From the NCBI GenBank assembly GCA_001599715.1, contig BCHU01000009.1, positions 62,001 through 126,000 of the forward strand: a DNA stretch of 64,000 bases, given 5' to 3'. The notes under the pieces are model-generated. The model saw only the letters and a program-made list of their open reading frames with translations. It was not told the DNA's origin and made no database searches. Shown here in pieces: positions 11,453-20,456 of the stretch. Source of the DNA: Phaeotremella fagi. Taxonomy: Eukaryota; Basidiomycota; Tremellomycetes; Tremellales; Phaeotremellaceae. The position numbers were made by a program, and so were the translations under genes. Positions within the stretch are counted from its first letter, which is position 1; the number at the start of each line of letters is the position of its first letter.

Positions 11453-12229
11453 ATGACATTGATCGACGGTTCTCATTATAGAGCTCTTTATACTTTTTCG
11501 ACAACTAACGATGAATTAAGACCCAGAGATAGGAACGGATTATGGTACAAACTATCAGGTACGTATATTTTTTACAACTTCCAAAACAGGAACTAACAAA
11601 ATCTTACAGGTATGGAAGTAGTGGTAAGGCAACTTTGCGGTGACCTCTTAACCAACTCCTGCCTGTCATACGAAAAACGCGTTAATCCAACTTTCTGTTT
11701 TTTGTGCTCTGAAGATATTCATGTCGGTGATAGGACGACACAAAACTCTCTCTGTAACAAAGAAGCTTCAAATTTGGTCTTTTTATCGAATCATAGTGAA
11801 AGGGATCGCAATCTTCTGAACAGCACACACAGTCGTCTGACCCACATCACCCATAGTCGTTGCTACTCAACCGCTTGTCAATCTATTTCCGAGATGATGA
11901 AAAACGTCTATACATCATCGTTATCTGATGGTTACTATACAACTGATTTATTGCAGGAAATAGAATCAAAATACAGAGAAGCTAGTACAAAAAAATCGAA
12001 CTCCAAAGCTAAAAAGTCGTGGTTGGCTAGAAAAACCAATGGAATTTTGGATCATCAGTGGGAAGTCGGTAAGAAAGATTACCTTTCAGAATACGGTGGT
12101 CAAAGTCTTTGTCCTTCTTGTACTTTGCCGATCAGAGATGGTGAAGTGATTTATCAAACTTCTTTGAAAGATCAATCTTTGGAGGTTCAAGTTCATTCCG
12201 ATTGTTTTAGATGGCCGAGGTTGGAATGA
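11453..12229 (+). CDS. Small protein with paired CxxC zinc-type motifs, unknown
   Basis: Two exons (11453-11558 and 11610-12229) with a 51-nt intron carrying a GAACTAACA branch site, about 241 residues. The protein has an early CFLC pair followed by DIHVGD, and near the C-terminus a second CPSC pair followed by PIRDGEVIYQ and, 20 residues on, HSDCF. The pattern CxxC...I..G(D/E)....HxxCF recalls PARP-type or similar structural zinc fingers, here apparently present twice, with the first copy's second half eroded or altered (NHSERD, HSRC). A Lys/Ser-rich segment separates the two. I do not recognise the family and no enzymatic domain is visible. It is convergent with the next gene (144 bp gap). 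Confidence 0.6.
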
Positions 12230-12373
12230 TGTGGGGCGGTACTATAGGATTTCTTTGGACGAGTGGTGTACTGGGTTTCCCCGTGTGGTTTATTTGTATA
12301 TGATTATGATATCAAGTCATGAGCGCTACGCTACGTGTTAATCATCTCTGAAGTACTACAAAATTACCAACCC

Positions 12374-12898
12374 CTATCTCCGAGATCTACGAGAATGTAG
12401 GCTAGGCATTGGTTTATTATCCAACTGGCGAACAATTGAACCAACGAGCTGTCTTCTCGCCTGATTGATTTCGTCTTGACTTGCACCTGGAGGCTGGACT
12501 ACACTAAGGCGATTCTTAGCTGTATGCTCTATTTTCCACATTTCGCCTTCCCATGTTTCTCCTTTCCGCATTTTGCGCGTACTCGTATAGAACTTTCTGA
12601 TGTCTAGACTACTGGAAATCCCCAACCTAACTCCACTTTCATCATAGAACCTCTTTTGAACGTATTCTGTTTTCCAATTCTCACTCTTATGTTCCCATCC
12701 CTCCCATCTGACTCTAGTAATAATGTCGGCCAGCCCCAGTTCTGACTTTACTGTGACAAATTCAGGCTCAGAAGCTCTATTCGAAGGACCACCAGGTGTT
12801 GTGCTACCGAAGAAGTCTGAGAGATCATCGTAGTCGTTTTTGATGGAGTATCGCCCATATACATCTCTTAAATCAACGTAATTATCTTCTGTACCCAT
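12374..12898 (-). CDS. Single-exon orphan protein, 174 residues
   Basis: Uninterrupted frame from ATG at 12898-12896. The N-terminal third is acidic and tyrosine-rich (NYVDLRDVYGRYSIKNDYDD). The middle is strand-like with many Trp/Glu (RWEGWEHKSENWKTEY, ETWEGEMWKIEH). The end is a helix plus basic tail (QARRQLVGSIVRQLD, then RRSRR). No known domain is recognised. The closing helix pattern resembles the end of the tandem family at 37-41 kb (for example VRKKAVSIINTHI), but this is only a by-eye resemblance. Confidence 0.5.
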   Translation of the reverse strand: MGTEDNYVDLRDVYGRYSIKNDYDDLSDFFGSTTPGGPSNRASEPEFVTVKSELGLADIITRVRWEGWEHKSENWKTEYVQKRFYDESGVRLGISSSLDIRKFYTSTRKMRKGETWEGEMWKIEHTAKNRLSVVQPPGASQDEINQARRQLVGSIVRQLDNKPMPSLHSRRSRR

Positions 12899-13365
12899 TT
12901 TGAGATAATCAATTTTAAAGTAGCAGCAACGGTGTTATGTTATTGGTTAAAAACCGAAGTGGAACTCGAAAGTCTTCATCACCTTTTAACTCAACTTGTA
13001 CAAGACCCGTACTGGACGAAGGAGGAGACATGCCTCCCAAGAAAGGATCAGATATACCGAAATGTCAAAGGTTATGAATCATATATTTCCAAATACTAAG
13101 GATATTGTCCCGATCATGGGAGTTTCTTGAGTGAAGCTCCACCTCCAACAAAGGACGTTCAGTAGAGCTCCACACTAGCATGTTCGTCGGGAAAACCAAC
13201 TTCGCTCCACAACTCACATACTGCTGAAAGGAACCTCGTCGTGAGAGAAAAGCCATGTAATTCGGAGATTGAAAATATCCACAGTACAAATGTCTTCTTT
13301 CAACATAACTTTGACTCCACCCAATTCTTTCCCCAAATCATCAAATATCTTCAAAGTAAAAGGCA
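12899..13365. other. Intergenic region between divergent small genes
   Basis: This 467-bp spacer holds the promoters for the minus-strand gene ending at 12898 and the plus-strand gene starting at 13366. A short frame beginning MPPKKGSDIPKC (13031) stops after 16 codons and is not called. Confidence 0.4.
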
Positions 13366-13803
13366 ATGTCTTCTGAAGCCTCCAAAAATCAATCTTCGAC
13401 CTTTCCGACCAACTATGGGACTTTAGGTTCGATTTCCAGTCGAGCCCTATCTTCCCCTCCCCGAGTATTTTTGGAAAGGCTCGCCGATGGGACCGTAGTA
13501 GACGAGCAAGGTCGATCAGGTCATTTTGTTCCCTTTTCTGAAGTGCCGCCTCCACAGTATATGGAGGCGGTACCTCCGTCACAACCGACTGATACTCAAT
13601 CACAACAGTCCAACATTCAATCACAATCACAAGTCACCACACGACACCAAAATTCAAACACACAACGGTCTCGTAGGGCACAGGGATGCTTCACAAACGA
13701 ATGCTTGTTGTCTGTCCTCAGTTGCTGTGTGGTTGCAGACGCAATCAGTGGAGGGATGTTATTGAAATGTTTGGAGTGCGGGGTGAGCTGTTGCGAGGAT
13801 TAG
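13366..13803 (+). CDS. PPxY-containing protein with Cys-rich tail
   Basis: Single exon, 145 residues. The N-terminal half is Ser-rich with a patch (FLERLADGTVVDEQGRSGHF) followed by a PPPQY motif, a possible ligand for WW domains of Rsp5-type ubiquitin ligases. The middle is Gln/Ser/Thr-rich. The last 36 residues contain eight cysteines in the pattern GCF, NEC, SCC, KCLEC, SCCED around a short hydrophobic stretch, loosely like cysteine-rich membrane-anchoring tails (CYSTM-type), where palmitoylation or a short membrane segment is typical. An antisense frame (13630-13214) overlaps it. I prefer the plus strand because of the PPxY and Cys-tail organisation. Confidence 0.5.
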   Translation: MSSEASKNQSSTFPTNYGTLGSISSRALSSPPRVFLERLADGTVVDEQGRSGHFVPFSEVPPPQYMEAVPPSQPTDTQSQQSNIQSQSQVTTRHQNSNTQRSRRAQGCFTNECLLSVLSCCVVADAISGGMLLKCLECGVSCCED

Positions 13804-14216
13804 TGGAGGATTGTGCTGTAGGTGATACTGCTGTGGATTTAGTAGACGGCAGGAAGTTGTACCTTGGATGTATTGTAAAGTAGTCGAGTCGTATGTAATG
13901 CTAGATCCTGTTGAATGGCGTTATGTACATAAATGTGATTAACAGTGAACTGCTTTCATGTCACTATTGATTGTTCGGGGGAAAATTTGCCTATTCAGCC
14001 CTAGTAGGGTTTTCAAGCTGTCTGTGCTGACTGTTTCATAAATTCAATTGAAAGTGATCATCTCTAATCTCAACGGTTTGTACCAGAACAAAATGTGATT
14101 TACATTCATATTTACGATTATCACAAGACTACAAAGACAGAACCTTGCGCGAAAACATCTCATCCCCCTTTCTCCGTTGAGTGCACTATGTATCTATTAC
14201 AGTTCCTCCAGATCCT
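13804..14216. other. Convergent intergenic region
   Basis: This 413-bp stretch lies between two convergent stop codons. It should contain 3' UTRs. No gene or repeat was seen. Confidence 0.4.
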
Positions 14217-14636
14217 TTACTGTACATACTGCTCCATGCCGCTGTCGACCCACTCAAAGATTGTACCAGCTAAATTAACACGAGCCTCCATTAAATACTC
14301 TTCCCTCCACGTCTCATCGAAACGCTGATAAGTTTCTTGTCTCATAGGTAGAAGGTAACGTGTTTCTTGACCCGACACACTGGAGGAGATGCTATCAAGT
14401 ACGAGGGTTTTTGATTTTCGAAAAACAGTACCATCGGTGTCGTATAAGTGATCCAACAAGTAGTCGACTTTATTTTTGGAGTAGTTTTCGCCTTCTTCTT
14501 TTATCAATCTACAGAACGATGGTCTACTGAGAGGTAGGTTGCGGTTGAAATAGATAGTTTCACTGTTCATTCTCTTGCGTAAGGTCTCATAGTCGTCTAG
14601 ATTGGATGGAATCCAGCCTGAATTTTTGCCGGACAT
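14217..14636 (-). CDS. Single-exon orphan protein, 139 residues
   Basis: Frame from ATG at 14636-14634. The frame stays open 66 nt further upstream, but that part looks non-coding. The sequence is hydrophilic and mixed alpha/beta: NLDDYETLRKRM near the start, a strand region around ETRYLLPMRQETYQ, and a closing helix REEYLMEARVNLAGTIFEWV. There is no recognised domain, no signal peptide and no membrane segment. It is one of four intronless orphans in this patch. Confidence 0.45.
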   Translation of the reverse strand: MSGKNSGWIPSNLDDYETLRKRMNSETIYFNRNLPLSRPSFCRLIKEEGENYSKNKVDYLLDHLYDTDGTVFRKSKTLVLDSISSSVSGQETRYLLPMRQETYQRFDETWREEYLMEARVNLAGTIFEWVDSGMEQYVQ

Positions 14637-14909
14637 GCTTTTGTAAATACAGTTATGAAGTGCGAATTTATGGAGAAAAAACAGGTTTCTTGATTGAAAC
14701 ACTTGGAAGTAGTTTGAACGATTGACGTGAGAGGGAAGAATCCATTATCCCACCTCTCAATATATGTCGCAGACGTCAAAGGACTAATGGAAGCCTACCA
14801 AGTTAGTTGAAGTACTACGGTATGGAAAATAGTAAAAGTGGCAAAAAGTTTTTGCCACCTTGGTCAACTATGTAGTAAAAATGTTTTCTGCATAAACCTA
14901 TGAAATGCA

Positions 14910-15602
14910 CTATTGCACAGAAACTTCAATCCTCTCATCAATCTCAACCTTGTCAACAAAATCCCACTCCTCCTTCCCAAAATCCTCCATATCAATAACC
15001 TCACACTCAGTAGACGAACCATCATCATCAAGTTCCTTCAATCCATTAAAATCAAACTCAACCTCTTGAGAAGGCGTAGGGGTATATTCTTCTGCCAAAT
15101 CCAAACTGTCCGGACGCATTTTTGAAATCAACTTGTCTCTATACTGAATCATACTATCACATTTTTCGGTTTGTATCAAGTCGGTTTTGATTGATCGATA
15201 CTGTTTTTGAACAAATAGATTGATTTGTAGTTCTGTAACTTCAAAACGTGTCGTGTAGAGATAGAGAGTCAAATAAGTTGAAATACAAGTAACAGCTATC
15301 CTCTTGGTCTCTGCATCTTTCCAATCGAACGCATCATCTCCAAGTAATCCAGTTAAATCGAAATCTGTTTTGAGAGGTGTACTTAACTGTTCAAGATGGT
15401 TATTGATTGAAAGATAGAATGGAGCTACTGATTCTTGCGATTCTAAAGGTTTTTTGTATCGATCATGAAAATTGGTTTCAACCCAATTCTCTGGATCATC
15501 TAAAAACTTGGGATCGGATTTGAGGATTTGAGGTAGGTCTACCGAGTAGATGTCTGTATCTATCTCATCGTTGTCAAAAAACTTGCTACCGAAAAAATCC
15601 AT
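14910..15602 (-). CDS. Single-exon acidic orphan protein, 230 residues
   Basis: ATG at 15602-15600, stop at 14912-14910. The N-terminus is acidic (FFDNDEIDTDIYSVDLP). A helical centre (KRIAVTCISTYLTLYLYTTRFEVTELQINLFVQKQYRSI) is moderately hydrophobic but too polar for a clear membrane span. The C-terminus is very acidic (LDDDGSSTECEVIDMEDF). No family is recognised. Confidence 0.5.
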   Translation of the reverse strand: MDFFGSKFFDNDEIDTDIYSVDLPQILKSDPKFLDDPENWVETNFHDRYKKPLESQESVAPFYLSINNHLEQLSTPLKTDFDLTGLLGDDAFDWKDAETKRIAVTCISTYLTLYLYTTRFEVTELQINLFVQKQYRSIKTDLIQTEKCDSMIQYRDKLISKMRPDSLDLAEEYTPTPSQEVEFDFNGLKELDDDGSSTECEVIDMEDFGKEEWDFVDKVEIDERIEVSVQ

Positions 15603-16072
15603 GGTGGGCAAAAAGGACAAATTGGAGTTTGAGAAATTTCCAACTTTTTACTTGTACAGCTAGCCCAGTTGCGCTTGGCACATCCTTTCATATACGAAGA
15701 CCTGGTTTTGGGATTTCTTCCTTTCTGCTCTGTCGGCCTATGCAATAAATATGCGTCTGGCAAATTTCATTTTCAATCTAGCGGAGTACAATATTAGACA
15801 CTTCATTTACGTTTATGACATTCTTCACCAATGAGACAAGCTCAAGGGGGAAGGGTTCTGAGACCGATTGTAATACGTTATGAAACAAAGCTACAGTTAG
15901 AAATTTGCAAGCAAAACCCCCACTGACCAAGGCGAGAATCGATTTATACATACACAAGGATGGAAGTTATATACTGTGACTACACATTTTCTCGCCACTC
16001 AACCCGTTGAACTCATTCCCTTCAGAGCATTTAGAAGCTCAATACGTCTGTGTGACCAATCTACCATAATAT
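15603..16072. other. Intergenic region, no gene seen
   Basis: This 470-bp gap lies between two minus-strand orphans. It should hold the promoter of the gene starting at 15602. A short open frame at 15560-15763 has no coding character. Confidence 0.4.
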
Positions 16073-16411
16073 TTACAAGAGATTATATCTTTCAGATGTA
16101 ACATCATACCATTCTAGCATTTGCCCCTGGGAGAACTCAAGTCTCGTAGCTGACTTATCCAACTCATCCTTCAATCTCGCCGATTCTGAATTTTCCTCCC
16201 AGTCAACAGTCTTCTTGAGTTGACTTTCGACTTCACTGGTGAATTCAATATACTTGTCGCGCATGACTTCTACCATTTTTCTGTGATAAGACTGTTTCAC
16301 CACGTTTGGTGTCGGTGCTGCTGGAGAAATGATGGAACCAGTGTCTTCACTTCTGGAGGGAGTTTCGGATGGTGCAGACTCTGCAATTGAATGGTTTTTC
16401 GTTGAATCCAT
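16073..16411 (-). CDS. Small orphan protein with coiled-coil-like helix, 112 residues
   Basis: Single exon from ATG at 16411-16409. The first 40 residues are disordered (Ser/Pro/Thr/Glu-rich). The rest is one long charged helix (YHRKMVEVMRDKYIEFTSEV, then RLKDELDKSATRLEF) with heptad-like spacing that could dimerise. No recognised domain. Confidence 0.4.
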   Translation of the reverse strand: MDSTKNHSIAESAPSETPSRSEDTGSIISPAAPTPNVVKQSYHRKMVEVMRDKYIEFTSEVESQLKKTVDWEENSESARLKDELDKSATRLEFSQGQMLEWYDVTSERYNLL

Positions 16412-16818
16412 TTTGTATGATGGTGGTTGTTACTTTCAAGTTGGAAGACAGGAAAGAACATATCTGAACTTATAGGTAACGGTCTCATACAGTACTGCTG
16501 GCTTCCGTTAAGAAGCCTTCTCATCTTTGGTCTTATATGAATGATTTTGCCGACAGACTACTGGTGACGCAATAGTAGCCGTTTGCTTCCTCACAGAAGA
16601 CCATTCATATATCGAGCTCGTATTGACAGTGCCCCTTACATTACACCCAAGAATGGAACAATGACGCGACTGATAATAGTTTGACAATACATGCATTGCA
16701 TTCTCCATAAAACTAAGACTAATTAATTCATAAGAAACCAAAGGTCACTGCCCAACATCCCTTCCGCTATCCTATTGTACTTTCACAAAAACTCCATGAG
16801 ACAAAACCTTAAAAACAA
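16412..16818. other. Intergenic region
   Basis: This 407-bp gap lies between the membrane protein's stop codon and the start of the small coiled-coil gene. No gene is supportable. Confidence 0.4.
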
Positions 16819-18515
16819 TCACATGTCCCCTCGAACACTGGTTTTACGAGTACGGAATGTGAGGTAAGAAGAAGGTGATTCGATTGGTGAACCGAATTCC
16901 CCGGCTTCAAGTGGTGGAGTAAGGATCATCGTCTCGATGGAGCTGTCAGAGAAGTTACGTTCCAACCTTTGAGTATATGGAAGGATCATTCGACCTTCAA
17001 AGATTTCATCGGAGTGTGAGACGGGTCTACCAGAGGTTCCTAGATTTTTGAAGAATAGTTTGATGGCGTTGAGACAGGTGACTAAACCGGAAATAGGATT
17101 TGGATGAGTGATACCAAAGTATTTATCGATGAGATCGAAAAACGGTCTGAGGATCACCAAGGACTTAATAAGTTGAGTCACAGCTGTTGAGGATTTGTAG
17201 AAGAAGCTGTGCAAGTGAATAAAATATAATAGAGTGTAGGTGACAGTGGTGTATTGTAACGACCAGAGGATAGCGATGGCCACTTGCTGTTTGGTAGGAG
17301 AAAGGTGAGAAACCATTGTTGAAGCACAAGTGACGATAGAGGTGAAGAATACCAGAGTACTGTTATAGAAACCGTTGATGAAAGTCAAGAATCGAGCTAC
17401 CATAATGTCTTTACGGTGGTAAACGAAGACACAGAGTACCGCGGAATAAGTTTTGGTGTAGAGGATAAAACGGTTGAGAACAGAGCGTGGGAGATGAACC
17501 AAGGATGACCAGAGCATTACCAAATCTTGCTTGATAAGGAACCAATAGATAGATATACAGTTGAAACCGTTGATAGAGATTACGATAGCTGTTTGATATA
17601 TTGATCGGAAGGTGTAGCAAGCAAGGATGGTCCAGCAAGCTCTAAATTGGGTGAAAGGTCCGAGTGGCATTGAGGTTTGTCGGTAAGACGACATGACAGT
17701 GATCACTGAAGATCTGACCTAGTGTCAGTGGTTATATTGTAAAGAGATATGTGAGGATTGACTTACAGTTGAACAAGACGGAAGAGAAGGTTGGAGCCAC
17801 GGAACTTGACATTGAGTTGTGAAAACCATGAACATTGATTTCGACCACGTTCAGACCATCGACTGTGTTCAATGAGACTGAAGGTTTTGAGGATCTCCCA
17901 GAAAGCTTTACAGCCTTCGAAATAGTATTTAACCAAGAGACCAACCAAGAGAAGGAAAACAGTGGTGAGGACGATATTTTTGATGACCAAGTCGAGCTCT
18001 TCGGCTTCAACCGTAATGATCTTGTTGTTGACGAAGTCGATGGAAGTGAAAATACGAGTGAAGATAGCGTCGACACCTTCTAAAGTCATACAGAAGAGTG
18101 AGAGAACACCTAGACTGAACTGGATCGAAAAGACAGTGAGACCAGTCATGACGAAGATGGTGTAACAAGGGAGATACCAGAAAAAGAACCATGGTGACCA
18201 GAACGCACAGTAAAGAGCACCAGGAAGAACTGTGAAGAGTACCCATCCGTAGAAACCAAGATTATAAAGCGCGTAGATGGAAAGACCCAAGAGGGTGAGT
18301 AAGAACAGACATTCGAATCGAACTTCGTTGATGAAAATCATTACCATTTGAGTCATGTTCGATCCCTCTTTGAAGTTGGCGATTTCCATTGGAGTTGTAC
18401 AGTCTTTTTCTGACTTTGGTGGAATCATTTTGTTTGATCTTTCTAGATTTGGTAGTAGTTTAACGTTATCAGGAGCTGGGTTGATGATGTGGATGATATG
18501 AAAGATATTGAACAT
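16819..18515 (-). CDS. Large multi-span membrane protein, unknown function
   Basis: Two exons: ATG at 18515-18513, exon 1 to about 17768, then an intron of about 50-60 nt whose in-frame acceptor is GTCAG near 17715, then exon 2 to the stop at 16821-16819. About 546 residues. At least six strongly hydrophobic aromatic segments are visible (LFLLTLLGLSIYALYNLGF, WVLFTVLPGALYCAFW, WFFFWYLPCYTIFVMTGL, LTTVFLLLVGLLVKYYF, and several in exon 2). A cytosolic-looking Ser/Thr/Pro-rich tail of about 80 residues ends the protein. I recognise no transporter or channel signature. Arrangement and composition resemble the gene at 8341-9717 (short LxDKY(F/V) stretch after the last span, disordered tail), so they may be distant paralogues; that is inference. 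Confidence 0.6.
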
Positions 18516-18933
18516 CTTTGGAGTATGTCCTAGGTCATATATCGCCCTATTCAAAATCTCCCTTTTTTCATTTCGGCCAAACCTTAATTCTCACTGGTCG
18601 TTTTTAAAATCCCCTCAAACGTCGTTTACTTCTTTTTGCAAGCATTATTTTGATGAAATGATTTTGAAGGCATTAGTGATAGATTTATTCCTGTATACAC
18701 CATTGCAATGCTCGACATTACGGGTTATGATGGGTGTCAAAAGATGTGTTTTTGAGATTTGAATTTGGACTGATTGTAATGCCACAGATCTACTTTGGGG
18801 CCACATTCACGTGTATATGGGCCTCCAAACATCTTGTACGTCTTCTTTTCAACAACAACCACAACAACGACCACGATAACTACAACAACAACATCGATAG
18901 CACAACATCCATCTACCTGAAATAATATACACA
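18516..18933. promoter_or_regulatory. Divergent promoter with CAA-rich tract
   Basis: This 418-bp region lies between divergent start codons. A CAACAACAACCACAACAACG-type tract (18849-18893) stands directly upstream of the F-box-like gene. It is probably 5' UTR, where unstructured CAA runs are common. Confidence 0.45.
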
Positions 18934-20285
18934 ATGACCAGATTCCAAGATCTACCCAGAGAAGTCATCAGATCAATCGCAACAAACATCTACAACCCAT
19001 TGTATCTAACTCAACAGGATAGACTAAGTGAGTGAAACGCAAGTGGATGCAAACAACACTAATTTTCCACAGCATGGGGAATCTTCTCAACGGTCGACAT
19101 GCATCAAGAACGTCAGGATGATCTCACATCCATAGTGAACTTCGGTAGTACATGTCGTAAAGCCAGGAAAGAAGTTCGAGTGATCACCCATCGATGTGTC
19201 AGGATACCTGGGATCAATGAAGCTGAAGAGTTGATCAGGAATAAAGATGGATGGGCGAGATATGTCAAGTGGGTCAAGAACTTTTTTCAAAACTAACACA
19301 TCGTTATAGGAGTATCATTATTGATTTGACAATGTTTGATGAAGAACAACCAAGATCGTTCTGGAGGGAATCGTCACTGTTAATCCAATTATTCAAATCC
19401 CTCCCATCACTTAATCACGTCTCGTTCTTCGCAGACGCATCCGACGACACGACATTAGCACTAGTGTTCGCCAACCTCATCCCCCATCCATCAAAACACT
19501 CGATCCCACAAACAATCCCCTCAACCCCAACAGATTCCTATCAAAACATCCCCTTCGCCCAGAGAATCAGATCATTCGGATGGAGACAACGAGCCGTCCC
19601 CCCAACCGATCTCAGACAATTCTCCCAATCATCAACCTTCGTCTCAACCCTTCATCTGATGAGACACGCAAATAAATTATCGTTCCTGGTCTTAGACGCG
19701 GATATGGATGAGATCATCCAACAAGATATCCTGCTGTTACTCAAAGAATTATCATTGAGGACAACACCTTTAGACGAGGTAACTGAGAAATTGAGTTTGA
19801 TGATTTGTGGACCAATCAAAGGGTGGGATAGGAAATTTCTGAAAGAAATGATTGAAGTCTTCAAGGATATAAAGGAGTTATTCATTGATAGACCATTAAG
19901 TAAATCCTCCCAAACGCAGATGACTTTCGAGGAATTCGTAAGTACCCCAAAAGTACAATAATCCTAACGAAAAAAGACAACCCTAGTCGAACCACTGAAT
20001 CAATTACCTTACCTCCAACTCCTGCAAATAGGATCATACACCTTCCCATCGAACCTCCAACAAGATATCGTGAATCATCTAGCGGAGAGTATCCCATCGT
20101 TACTGGTCGTAGGTCTTTTAGGTGAAGAGGGAGAAACGAATTGGTGGGGGATATGGAGATCGACTCATGGGTTCCACATCCTTCCTTTGGCTGATGGTCA
20201 TCTGAGGAAATTGGAGGCGTCTGTCGATGGTTATCTCAGTAGGAGGGGGTCAATCATGGTTGACAGCGGTGGTCGATTGGTTTGA
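18934..20285 (+). CDS. F-box-like protein
   Basis: Four exons: 18934-19027, 19073-19268, 19310-19937 and 19977-20285, about 408 residues. The N-terminus (FQDLPREVIRSIATNIYNPL) is an F-box-like Skp1-binding start. It is followed by the usual fungal pattern of a short domain, then an alpha/beta region of leucine-rich character (HVSFFADASDDTT, TLHLMRHANKLSFLVLDADM, LSLMICGPIKGW, LLQIGSYTFP). Likely the substrate receptor of an SCF ubiquitin ligase. Its substrate is unknown and no catalytic motif is expected. It is convergent with BRR2, 171 bp away. Confidence 0.6.
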
Positions 20286-20456
20286 GTTGTAGGGTAAACC
20301 CGGAATTAGGTATGAACGCTAGTCTTGAACAAATACGTAGGGAAATGAAACGGAACAAAATGCATACGATAATGCACATACTAAATCAATACCCAAACCA
20401 AAATCTTAAATTTAAACAATCATAGCTCTGATTAACAAATCCTTTTTTACTACCAT

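Noticed and set aside
13214..13630. Minus-strand frame of 138 codons with a PPPYTVEAA start
   Set aside because: It overlaps the plus-strand PPxY/Cys-tail gene. The PPPY here is the reverse reading of the same GGAGGCGG palindromic sequence, and no domain supports it. It cannot be fully excluded.
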